Assembly: GCA_016207445.1 (NCBI GenBank)
Contig: JACQPS010000322.1
Location: 1-5,386, forward strand
Source of the DNA: Gemmatimonadota bacterium
GTDB lineage: Bacteria; Gemmatimonadota; Gemmatimonadetes; Longimicrobiales; RSA9
Direction: 5' to 3'
Length of the DNA: 5,386 nt
Positions within the stretch are counted from its first letter, which is position 1; every line of letters starts with the position of its first letter. The notes beneath the pieces were generated by a model that did not search any database, was not told where the DNA came from, and saw only the letters and a list, made by a program, of their open reading frames with translations. Shown piece by piece: positions 1-5,386 of this stretch. A program made the translations under genes and the position numbers.

Positions 1-1
1 C

Positions 2-2509
2 TCCGGCTACGTCGCCTGGCAGAACGGCGATTACCCGCACGCGCTGGAGCGGCTCGAGCGCCTGCTGCGGGCGCCCGGCGGCGACGCCCTCCTCCGCGCT
101 GTGGCGCTGCTCACGGGCGAGCTGTACACGGTGGAGGAACTCGCGCCGGACGGACGGGCGGTGCAGTGGAGCCCGGACGGGCGCTTCGCCTCCTACGAAG
201 CCGGCGCGGGCGGGGATGTCGTCACGCACGTCCTCGCGTTGCGCGCCGGAAAACTTCAGCGCCTCGCCACCGTCAAAGGGCGGAACCTGGTGTTCGCACC
301 GGCGGGGGAGCAGGCGGCCTACCTGAGCACGGAGAGCACGCCGGACCTGATCGCCGCGCGCGTGCAGCTCGCTCGTGCCACGGCAGCCAACGACGGAAAT
401 GCGATCCGCCGTACCCGCGGGGTCGTGGCGCGTCTCGAGGCCGAGCACGCGCGCGTTCTCCTGCGCAACCTCGGCAACGGCCGGGAGCGCGAGCTGCCCA
501 CGCCGGCGCTGCTCAAGTGGGGGCTCGCGGTCGGGACTGACGGCCGGGTGTACGTGGTGGGACAGGAGCGGAGCGATACGGCCGGCCGCACCGACATCTA
601 CCAGCTGACTTCGTCCGCGCCGCGCCCGCTGACCAGCGGCTCGGGCCTCAAGCTCGACCTGATCGTCGTGCCGGGTGGGCAGCAGCTCGTCTACACTGTC
701 GACAGCGTGGTCGTGACGATCCACGACCTCGCCAGCGGCGAGACCCGGCGGCTGCCCGGCGTCGCGCCCGCGGTCTCGGCGGACGGCAGCACGCTCGCAT
801 ACCTGACGATCGGAATCGACGTTCCCACTTACGTCACGCGCACTGGCGGTGCACCGGACCGTGTGACCGCCGCGGCGGGCGAAAACACCGTGCAGGTGCT
901 GGCGCTCCGGCCCGGCGCGGCGCCCGTCGTCGTCGCGAAGACGGCGGCGCCGGTCGCGAATCCCGTGCTCTCCGCCGACGGCCGGCTGGTCGCGTACCAG
1001 GCCATGCCGCGCGATGATTGGGAGCTGTTCGTGGTGCGGCGCGACGGCTCGGGTGCGCTGCGGCTGACGCAGGAGATCCAGCACGATCTCTTCCCGCGCT
1101 TCCTGGGCGGCGAGCGCGTCCTCGCCGTGATGGGAGAGCAGCGCCACCGGCGCTCCTATCTATACGACGTGCGCACGCGCGAGCGCACGCGGCTCTTTCA
1201 CAACAACACGGTTCGCACGGTCGCGCCCGAGTACGAGTGGGCGCCCAGCCCGGATGGCAGCAGGATCCTGGTCGTGTCGGAGCGGGACGGAGACACCATC
1301 TCGCCCGACAGCGCTGTCTACCTGGTGGATCTGACACGGCCGGTCGGCCCGCCCGAGGTGCTCGACCGGCTGCGGCGCAACCTGGCCGCGGAGCGCGAGC
1401 TGCGCGAGCGCGGGCAACGCCTGTTCGAGCCGATCGCCGGCGAGGTGCGCGGCGCCGTGGCCGACGTCTCCGTGGCGCGTATCTACGAGTACGAGAAGGC
1501 GCTCTACGAGTTCGGCTCGAAGCACATGACGCAGCCCGGAAACCGGCCGGCAATCGACTATCTGGCCGCCATGCTGCGCTCGTTCGGCTACGAGCCCGAG
1601 CTGCAGTGGTTCGAGCCGGCGCCCGGGATCCGGACCGCCAACGTGATCGCCACGCTGCCCGGCACCGTGAACCCCGAGCTCGTCTACGTCGTGAGCAGCC
1701 ACTTCGATTCGGTGCGGGATGGGCCGGGCGCGGACGACAATACCTCGGGCACGACCGCCTTGCTGGAAGCCGCACGCGTCCTGAGGGACCGGCCCATGGC
1801 CGCGACGATCAAGTTCGCGTTCTTCACGGGTGAGGAGGCCGGGTTGCGCGGCAGCCGCGAGTTCGTGCGGCGCGCGGTCGCGAGCGGCATGAAACTGGTG
1901 GGCGCGCTGAACAACGACATGATCGGCTGGGCGAACGACCAGCGGCTCGACAACACGATCCGCTACTCGAACGAGGGCATCCGCGACCTGCAGCACGCAG
2001 CCGCGTTCCTGTTCACGAACCTGATCACGTACGATGCGAAGTACTACAAGAGCACGGATGCGCACGCCTACTACGAGGCGTACGGCGACATCGTGGGTGG
2101 CATCGGCTCGTACCCGATCCTGGGCAATCCGCACTACCACCAGCCCCACGACATCCTGGAGACCATCGATCATCGGCTGGTGGCGGAAGTGAGCAAGACG
2201 ACGATCGCCTCCATCATGCTCATGGCGGCGAGCCCGGCGCGCCTCGCGGGGTTGGTGGCGCGCCCGCGCGGCGCGGCCCTCGAGCTGAGCTGGGCGGCGG
2301 CGCCGGAGCGGGGCGTGCGCGAATACGTGGTGGCGGTCGCGCCCGCCGGCGGCGCGCCGCGCGTCCGCCTGCGGGTGAGCGAGCCGCGGGCGACCCTGCC
2401 GGAGGTGGCGCCGGGCTCGGTGGTCGCGGTCAAAGCCGTGCACGAGCGGGGGTTGGAAAGCTGGGACTGGGCGCGAGCGACGGTCGCGGTCGCGGCGGGT
2501 GGCCGGTAG
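2..2509 (+). CDS. M28 family zinc peptidase with N-terminal PD40 (WD40-like) beta-propeller, 5' partial
   Basis: Probable secreted or periplasmic metallo-aminopeptidase; localisation is inferred because the N-terminus is off-window. The frame is open from the first base, so the start lies upstream. The visible part opens with a TPR-like helix (GDYPHALERLERLL), then propeller blades with PD40 cores: WSPDGRFASYE (about 170-200), SADGSTLAY (about 780), SADGRLVAY (about 970) and SPDGSRI (about 1250). A helical insert lies near 350-460. The M28 domain spans about 1490-2220 and keeps the full co-catalytic zinc site: His in SSHFDS (codon 1700), second Asp of GADDN (1736), catalytic and ligand Glu of GEEAG (1832, 1835), Asp of NNDM (1916) and His of HYHQPHD (2138). 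A fibronectin-III-like module (about 2232-2506) ends the protein. Family membership is secure; substrate is unknown. A GTG at 101 is an in-frame Val, not the start, because clear protein sequence continues upstream of it. The gene stops with TAG, 105 bases before the next gene. Confidence 0.9.
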   Translation, partial: SGYVAWQNGDYPHALERLERLLRAPGGDALLRAVALLTGELYTVEELAPDGRAVQWSPDGRFASYEAGAGGDVVTHVLALRAGKLQRLATVKGRNLVFAPAGEQAAYLSTESTPDLIAARVQLARATAANDGNAIRRTRGVVARLEAEHARVLLRNLGNGRERELPTPALLKWGLAVGTDGRVYVVGQERSDTAGRTDIYQLTSSAPRPLTSGSGLKLDLIVVPGGQQLVYTVDSVVVTIHDLASGETRRLPGVAPAVSADGSTLAYLTIGIDVPTYVTRTGGAPDRVTAAAGENTVQVLALRPGAAPVVVAKTAAPVANPVLSADGRLVAYQAMPRDDWELFVVRRDGSGALRLTQEIQHDLFPRFLGGERVLAVMGEQRHRRSYLYDVRTRERTRLFHNNTVRTVAPEYEWAPSPDGSRILVVSERDGDTISPDSAVYLVDLTRPVGPPEVLDRLRRNLAAERELRERGQRLFEPIAGEVRGAVADVSVARIYEYEKALYEFGSKHMTQPGNRPAIDYLAAMLRSFGYEPELQWFEPAPGIRTANVIATLPGTVNPELVYVVSSHFDSVRDGPGADDNTSGTTALLEAARVLRDRPMAATIKFAFFTGEEAGLRGSREFVRRAVASGMKLVGALNNDMIGWANDQRLDNTIRYSNEGIRDLQHAAAFLFTNLITYDAKYYKSTDAHAYYEAYGDIVGGIGSYPILGNPHYHQPHDILETIDHRLVAEVSKTTIASIMLMAASPARLAGLVARPRGAALELSWAAAPERGVREYVVAVAPAGGAPRVRLRVSEPRATLPEVAPGSVVAVKAVHERGLESWDWARATVAVAAGGR

Positions 2510-2514
2510 CGGGC

Positions 2515-2543
2515 TTGCCGCCGCACCGGTGCGCCATTAAGCT
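2515..2543 (+). promoter_or_regulatory. Putative sigma70-type promoter for the cyclase/dehydratase unit
   Basis: TTGCCG at 2515-2520 and TAAGCT at 2538-2543 are separated by exactly 17 bases. The -35 box matches TTGACA at four of six positions. The -10 box matches TATAAT at three of six, including the most conserved first, second and last bases. The only AT-richer stretch of this 105-base gap surrounds the -10 box. Transcription would start near 2550, giving a leader of about 65 bases. The call rests on motif and position only. Confidence 0.42.
2522..2533. repeat. 12-bp perfect palindrome within the promoter spacer (possible operator)
   Basis: CGCACCGGTGCG reads identically on both strands and has no loop. 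It lies between the putative -35 and -10 boxes of the cyclase gene, a position where a dimeric repressor or a MerR-type spacer-twisting activator would act. No regulator gene is in the window. GC-rich DNA makes such palindromes fairly frequent, so the operator role is an inference. Confidence 0.35.
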
Positions 2544-2602
2544 GTTTGCCAGCCCGCCTGCCGGCCTGACGTGAGGGCCGAGACCCCGCCTGAACGTATT
2601 TC

Positions 2603-2607
2603 GGAGG
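2603..2607 (+). promoter_or_regulatory. Shine-Dalgarno GGAGG fixing a TTG start
   Basis: GGAGG is followed by seven bases and then TTG at 2615. An in-frame TGA at 2591-2593 rules out any start further upstream, and no ATG or GTG lies between that stop and 2615. The TTG is therefore the only initiation codon that keeps the whole receiver domain with a ribosome site. TTG initiation usually lowers translation, so the strong ribosome site may compensate. Confidence 0.85.
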
Positions 2608-2614
2608 ACCTTTC

Positions 2615-3907
2615 TTGGCCGGAGACGCCGGGCAGCGTCTCGAGGGTGCCAGGATCCTGGTCGTCGATGACGACGCCACGGTCCGTCGCCTCGTGCGCTG
2701 GCACCTGGTGCGGCAGGGTGCGCAGGTGGCGGAGGCCCGCACCGCGGCCGAAGCCATCGCCCTCCTGGAGACCGAGCCGCAGGATCTCCTGCTCACCGAC
2801 TACGACATGCCCGGCGAGACCGGCCTCTGGCTGAAGCAGGAGGTCGAGCGGCGTTGGCCCGGGCTGCCGGTCCTGCTGATGACCGGCTCCGCAGCCGAGG
2901 CGCCGGCGCTGAAACCGCTCGCCGAGTCCGGCCGGCTGCTGCTCAAGCCGTTCGGGCTGGACGAGCTGCGCCAGGCCGTCCACCACGCCCTCGCCGCCGT
3001 CGGCTGGCGGTCCGCGCGCGGACCCGCCTTCTCGCCCGAACATTACCGTAGCCTGGTCGAGCACATCAGCGCGGCCACGTACCTCGGTCCGCTCGAGGCC
3101 GGCGGCCTGCCCATCTTCGTCAGCCCTCAGATCGCAGACCTGCTCGGTTTCTCGCCCGTGGAGTGGCTGGGGGATCCGGCGCTGCCCGTCACGCGCCTGC
3201 ATCCCGACGATCGCCCGCGCGTGCTCGAGGGACGTGCCCGCCTGCTCGCCACGGGCGAGCGTTTCCGATCCGAATACCGCTTTCTAACCCGCAACCGCGG
3301 CTACGCCTGGATCTACGAGGACGCCAGCGTCGCCGAAGCCTTGCCCGGCCAGAAGATGGTGCACGGCTTCCTGCTCGACATCACCGAGCGCAAGCTCGCC
3401 GAGGAGGCGCTGCGCGAGCTCATGCTGCTCGACCGGCTGACCGGCCTTTACAACCGCCGCGGTTTTCTGGCGGTCGCCGAGCAGCAGCTCGTGCTGGCCG
3501 AGCGCAAGCACCGGCGCCACCTGCTTCTGCTCGCCGATCTCGACGGGCTCCGGCAGATCAACGACAGCCTGGGCGAGCGCGAGGGCGACGTCGCCCTGCG
3601 CGAAGCGGCGGGCGTATTCGCCAACAGCTTCCGCAAGTCGGACGTCATCGGCCGCATTGGCGGCGACGAGTTCGCCGTGCTGGCCGTCGAGACGGATCCG
3701 GTCGGCAATGGCATGCTGATCAACCGGCTGCAGCAGCGCGTGCTGGCTCACAACGCGCGCCGCCCCCGCTATGGCGACCTCTCCGTCACGATCGGCGCGG
3801 CCGTCTACGATCCCGATCAGCCGACGACGCTACCCGACCTGCTCGCACAGGCCGACATGTCGCTCTTCGAGCAGAAGCGGACGCACGGCGGCGGCCCTGC
3901 CGCATGA
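2615..3907 (+). CDS. REC-PAS-GGDEF response regulator, probable diguanylate cyclase
   Basis: Cytoplasmic 430-residue signalling protein predicted to make cyclic-di-GMP from two GTP. Residues about 12-127 form a receiver domain: acidic pocket D18/D19, phosphoacceptor D62 in TDYDMPG, T90 and K111 (LLKPF). The usual aromatic switch residue is Leu108. Residues about 140-262 are a PAS fold (PAS_3 type) ending in DITERK, followed by a short signalling helix. The GGDEF domain starts at DRLTGLYNRRGF (273-284), carries the metal/GTP segment DLDGLRQIND (308-317) and has canonical GGDEF at 349-353. An inhibitory I-site RKSD (340-343) sits at the normal spacing, so product inhibition is expected. Oddities: the GHxxGD motif reads GEREGD, and the protein ends KRTHGGGPAA without the usual GRNR. 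There are no membrane segments, and no partner histidine kinase in the window. The start is TTG with GGAGG seven bases away. It overlaps the next gene by four bases. Confidence 0.93.
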   Translation: MAGDAGQRLEGARILVVDDDATVRRLVRWHLVRQGAQVAEARTAAEAIALLETEPQDLLLTDYDMPGETGLWLKQEVERRWPGLPVLLMTGSAAEAPALKPLAESGRLLLKPFGLDELRQAVHHALAAVGWRSARGPAFSPEHYRSLVEHISAATYLGPLEAGGLPIFVSPQIADLLGFSPVEWLGDPALPVTRLHPDDRPRVLEGRARLLATGERFRSEYRFLTRNRGYAWIYEDASVAEALPGQKMVHGFLLDITERKLAEEALRELMLLDRLTGLYNRRGFLAVAEQQLVLAERKHRRHLLLLADLDGLRQINDSLGEREGDVALREAAGVFANSFRKSDVIGRIGGDEFAVLAVETDPVGNGMLINRLQQRVLAHNARRPRYGDLSVTIGAAVYDPDQPTTLPDLLAQADMSLFEQKRTHGGGPAA

Positions 3908-4251
3908 GCTCCCTCGCCGGCCTGCGCTGCGAGGCGTGCCGCCGCGACTCGCCGCAGGTGACGCCGCAGGAGAGGGCGGAGCTGCTGCCCCAGATTCCCG
4001 AGTGGCAGATCGTCGAGCGCGAGGCGATCCCCCGCCTCGAGCGGACCTATCGCTTCCGCGATTTCCTGCAGGCATTGCGCTTCACGAACGCGGTCGGCGA
4101 GCTGGCGGAGGAAGAGGGGCACCACCCGGCACTGCTCACCGAGTGGGGGCGAGTCACCGTGAGCTGGTGGACCCACAAGATCCGCGGCCTGCACCGGAAC
4201 GACTTCATCATGGCGGCCAAGACGGACCGGCTGCACCAGGAGACAGCTTAA
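3904..4251 (+). CDS. phhB: Pterin-4a-carbinolamine dehydratase (4a-hydroxytetrahydrobiopterin dehydratase)
   Basis: Small cytoplasmic enzyme, 115 residues, typical for the PCD/DCoH family. It dehydrates 4a-hydroxytetrahydropterin to the quinonoid dihydropterin, recycling the cofactor used by aromatic amino acid hydroxylases. The signature is clear: EEEGHHPAL with H73, H74 and P75, and WWTHKIRGLHRNDF with H91. These are the histidines that line the pterin site in the family. An N-terminal CxxC (C9, C12) precedes the fold, which starts around VTPQERAELLPQIPEW. ATG at 3904 overlaps the cyclase stop in ATGA and has no strong ribosome site of its own, so translation is probably coupled to the cyclase. 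The same frame is open back to 3163, but that part lies inside the cyclase and is not protein-like. No phenylalanine hydroxylase is in the window, and many bacteria carry PCD without one, so the physiological substrate is uncertain. Confidence 0.94.
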   Translation: MSSLAGLRCEACRRDSPQVTPQERAELLPQIPEWQIVEREAIPRLERTYRFRDFLQALRFTNAVGELAEEEGHHPALLTEWGRVTVSWWTHKIRGLHRNDFIMAAKTDRLHQETA

Positions 4252-5096
4252 CTGGTCGGGTAAAACCGCTCCGGGCTGTAGCGGGGCGCGCGGTACAGGT
4301 CGTCCGTGCCGCCCGTGCTGAAGGCGGCGAGCAACTCCTGCTCGTAACCGGGGTCCAGGGGCAGACCCTCGTAGGTGGGGAGCCCCTCCACTTCACTGCC
4401 GGACAGGAGATCGACCATGACGTTCTGTTGCTCGGGATCGAGACGGGCGTAGCCCACCGGAATGAGCACGTGCCGCCCGCGCCCGCGCTCGCCCAGCCGG
4501 CAGTCCAGATAGCGCACCTTCTCCAGCGCGGTGTCTACCAGTAGCTCATCGACTTCACCGACCTTCTCGCCGTGGGACTCGAGAACGTCCCAGCCGCGCG
4601 GGTCGCCATCTCCTTCCGCGATCCTGTAGCCCCCCTCGAGGTCCTGCATCTCGACGAGGCGCCCCGCGCCCGCGCTCGGCGCGCTCGACGGAACCGGCGG
4701 ATTGAGCACTTCCAGGCCGCCTGGCTCCGGCGCCGCGCCGCGGTAGACCCCGTCGTAGACGCGGCTGAGCCCGATCTCGTAATCGCGGGTGAGCGTCGCG
4801 AGGTCGTGGGTGTACGCGGGGATCCGTTCGAGCTGGTCTTTGCTCAGATCGGGGAGGCGCACGACCTCCGCGTCGGCATCGACGCGCGCCTGCCCGATCG
4901 GCAGCAGCACGTGCTTGCGTAGCCCGCCCAGGTCGATGTCCAGGTAGCGCGGACGACCGCCCTCATCCACCAGCAGGTCGTCGACATTGCCGACCCTCTC
5001 GTTATCGACCGCGGTCTCGACCCTCCAGCCACGCACGTCGAACGTGCCGAGTGCGAAGCGGTAAGCAAGATCCTGCGAGAGCGGGATCAGCGGCAT
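4248..5096 (-). CDS. Tandem PRC-barrel domain protein
   Basis: A 282-residue soluble protein with two copies of the PRC-barrel fold, named after the photosynthetic reaction centre H subunit and also found in RimM. Repeat 1 (about 18-107) reads DVRGWRVET..VGNVDDLLVD..RYLDIDL..HVLLPIGQARVD. Repeat 2 (about 163-253) reads DPRGWDVLE..VGEVDELLVD..VRYLDCRL..HVLIPVGYARLD. Each repeat ends in a parallel (I/L)PxY...YE tail, so the whole unit was duplicated. A Pro/Ala/Ser-rich linker lies at about 119-146. No signal peptide or membrane helix is visible. The start is ATG at 5096 with GGAGGGA just upstream. An in-frame ATG at 5153 is rejected because the added 19 residues are Arg-rich and not protein-like, and because it falls inside the putative promoter. 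Function is unknown; PRC barrels usually mediate protein or RNA contacts. The gene converges on phhB with overlapping stop codons. Confidence 0.88.
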   Translation of the reverse strand: MPLIPLSQDLAYRFALGTFDVRGWRVETAVDNERVGNVDDLLVDEGGRPRYLDIDLGGLRKHVLLPIGQARVDADAEVVRLPDLSKDQLERIPAYTHDLATLTRDYEIGLSRVYDGVYRGAAPEPGGLEVLNPPVPSSAPSAGAGRLVEMQDLEGGYRIAEGDGDPRGWDVLESHGEKVGEVDELLVDTALEKVRYLDCRLGERGRGRHVLIPVGYARLDPEQQNVMVDLLSGSEVEGLPTYEGLPLDPGYEQELLAAFSTGGTDDLYRAPRYSPERFYPTS

Positions 5097-5100
5097 CGGT

Positions 5101-5107
5101 TCCCTCC
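5101..5107 (-). promoter_or_regulatory. Shine-Dalgarno GGAGGGA of the PRC-barrel gene
   Basis: Read on the minus strand, GGAGGGA occupies 5107 down to 5101, about four to six bases before the ATG at 5096-5094. This near-ideal ribosome site decides the start in favour of 5096 over the upstream in-frame ATG at 5153, which has no comparable site. Confidence 0.82.
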
Positions 5108-5143
5108 GTTCGCTGTCACGGCGGCACTCTCGCGATCTTGCGG

Positions 5144-5159
5144 CGCAACGCATGTGCCA
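5144..5159 (-). promoter_or_regulatory. Putative sigma54 (RpoN) -24/-12 promoter of the PRC-barrel gene
   Basis: Minus-strand TGGCACATGCGTTGCG (5159 to 5144) aligns without gaps to the sigma54 consensus TGGCACG-N4-TTGCW. The -24 TGGCAC and the -12 TTGC are exact. The invariant GG and GC have the correct ten-base separation, and the preceding base is the preferred pyrimidine C. Mismatches are A for G after TGGCAC and G for A/T after TTGC. Transcription would begin near 5133, giving a leader of about 37 bases with the ribosome site inside it. If real, expression needs an AAA+ enhancer-binding activator. Whether the organism encodes RpoN is not known from this window. Confidence 0.5.
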
Positions 5160-5175
5160 GTGCCCGGGCCGCGGC

Positions 5176-5386
5176 TCACCGGCTGCTGCGATTGCCCGCC
5201 GCGCCCGGCGTGACCGGCTCGTTCCCCACGACTGCGCCCAGCCCGATCGCGACCACCGGATTCACGTACGCGTACGTCGCCACGCGTGCCGGTGTCGTCA
5301 CGCGCAGACCCGCCATGAGCTGGGGCGGCACCGTCTCCACCGCGTAGCGGATCGCCAGATAGGTGGAGCCCCACACCAGGTAGATC
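5176..5386 (-). pseudogene. EamA/DMT-family transporter remnant with internal deletion, 5' end off the right edge
   Basis: The minus strand from the right edge encodes IYLVWGSTYLAIRYAVETVPPQ, then MAGLRV, which is the first transmembrane signature of EamA (drug/metabolite transporter) exporters. It then passes directly into TTPARVATYAYVNPVVAIGLGAVV and NEPVTP, which is the ninth-helix signature near the C-terminus of the same family. Intact members have about 290-300 residues and ten helices; roughly 200 residues between the two signatures are absent. After PVTPG the frame reads AAGNRSSR and stops at TGA 5178-5176, so the last helix is lost too. The join is in frame, near codons 5296-5307, at a Leu-Arg pair that occurs in both flanking signatures of the family. 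It cannot fold as a transporter and is most likely a decaying gene. An assembly error is the main alternative. Confidence 0.8.
5264..5277. repeat. 14-bp perfect palindrome upstream of the PRC-barrel promoter
   Basis: ACGTACGCGTACGT is a perfect inverted repeat centred about 137 bases upstream of the predicted PRC start site, within the usual range for sigma54 enhancer sites. It also encodes the conserved T-Y-A-Y-V of the transporter relic using GC-preferred codons. Codon choice alone could therefore explain it, and the regulatory reading is speculative. Confidence 0.25.

Noticed and set aside
101..103. GTG as the start of the M28 peptidase gene
   Set aside because: The same frame encodes plausible TPR-like protein (GDYPHALERLERLL) back to the first bases with no stop. 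There is also no ribosome site before 101. The gene is 5' truncated by the window.
834..1775. 313-codon open frame on the minus strand
   Set aside because: The product is extremely rich in Arg, Ala and Pro and lies opposite conserved propeller and peptidase coding sequence. It is a shadow.
1160..2443. 427-codon open frame on the minus strand
   Set aside because: It is fully antisense to the M28 domain. Its product is Arg/His-rich with no recognisable motif, and long antisense frames are common in DNA this GC-rich.
2562..2580. Hairpin CGGCC/GGCCG in the cyclase leader as a terminator or riboswitch
   Set aside because: A five-pair stem with a loop of about nine bases and no T tract is expected by chance in GC-rich DNA. 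No known riboswitch core was recognised in the short leader.
3163..3903. Upstream extension of the phhB frame
   Set aside because: It lies in another frame of the cyclase, and its translation is Arg/Ala-rich with no family resemblance. Homology begins only after the ATG at 3904.
4262..4284. Intrinsic terminator for the PRC gene (minus strand stem CCGCT/AGCGG, nine-base loop, then TTTT)
   Set aside because: The stem has only five pairs and the T run four bases. RNA release there would come before the PRC stop codon at 4250, leaving a message without a stop.
3771..4544. 257-codon plus-strand frame spanning the cyclase end, phhB and the PRC 3' end
   Set aside because: It overlaps three well-supported genes in other frames, and its translation changes character at each boundary with no family motif.
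4572..4922. 116-codon plus-strand frame
   Set aside because: It is antisense to the PRC-barrel gene, has no ribosome site, and is explained as the complement of the conserved PRC repeats.
5097..5153. Longer PRC-barrel protein starting at the ATG at 5153
   Set aside because: The extra 19 residues are Arg/Cys-rich and unlike a protein start. The ATG at 5096 has a near-ideal ribosome site, and 5153 lies inside the sigma54-like element.

Overview
The window is high-GC bacterial DNA (about 70% G+C by eye) with strongly GC-biased third codon positions. It is densely packed: one partial gene, three complete genes, one wrecked gene, and only two short non-coding gaps. The gene styles suggest a Gemmatimonadota-like soil or sediment bacterium: a large M28 peptidase with PD40 propeller blades, a REC-PAS-GGDEF regulator and a tandem PRC-barrel protein. 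This is an inference from family resemblance, because the window has no marker gene.

Layout, left to right. (1) Positions 2-2509, plus strand: the 3' part of a PD40-propeller/M28 zinc peptidase whose start lies off the left edge. (2) Positions 2510-2614: a 105-base gap with a plausible sigma70-type promoter, a 12-bp perfect palindrome in its spacer, and a strong Shine-Dalgarno that fixes a TTG start. (3) Positions 2615-3907, plus: a REC-PAS-GGDEF diguanylate cyclase with intact phosphoacceptor, GGDEF and I-site motifs. (4) Positions 3904-4251, plus: pterin-4a-carbinolamine dehydratase, joined to the cyclase by an ATGA overlap. (5) Positions 4248-5096, minus: a 282-residue protein made of two PRC-barrel repeats, converging on gene 4 through a shared TTAA stop palindrome. 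(6) Positions 5097-5175: the PRC gene's leader, holding a good match to a sigma54 -24/-12 promoter. (7) Positions 5176-5386, minus: remnant of an EamA/DMT-type membrane transporter in which the N-terminal and C-terminal signatures are fused and about 200 middle residues are missing; it continues off the right edge.

How they may work together: genes 3 and 4 look like a two-gene transcription unit pairing cyclic-di-GMP synthesis with pterin recycling. The PRC gene is a separate unit, apparently under its own regulated promoter. The peptidase shows no obvious functional link to the rest. No tRNA, rRNA, CRISPR array, insertion sequence or convincing intrinsic terminator was seen. I found no clearly new multi-gene system. 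The best leads are the sigma54-like promoter upstream of the PRC gene, the fused-ends transporter relic, and the cyclase/pterin-dehydratase coupling.
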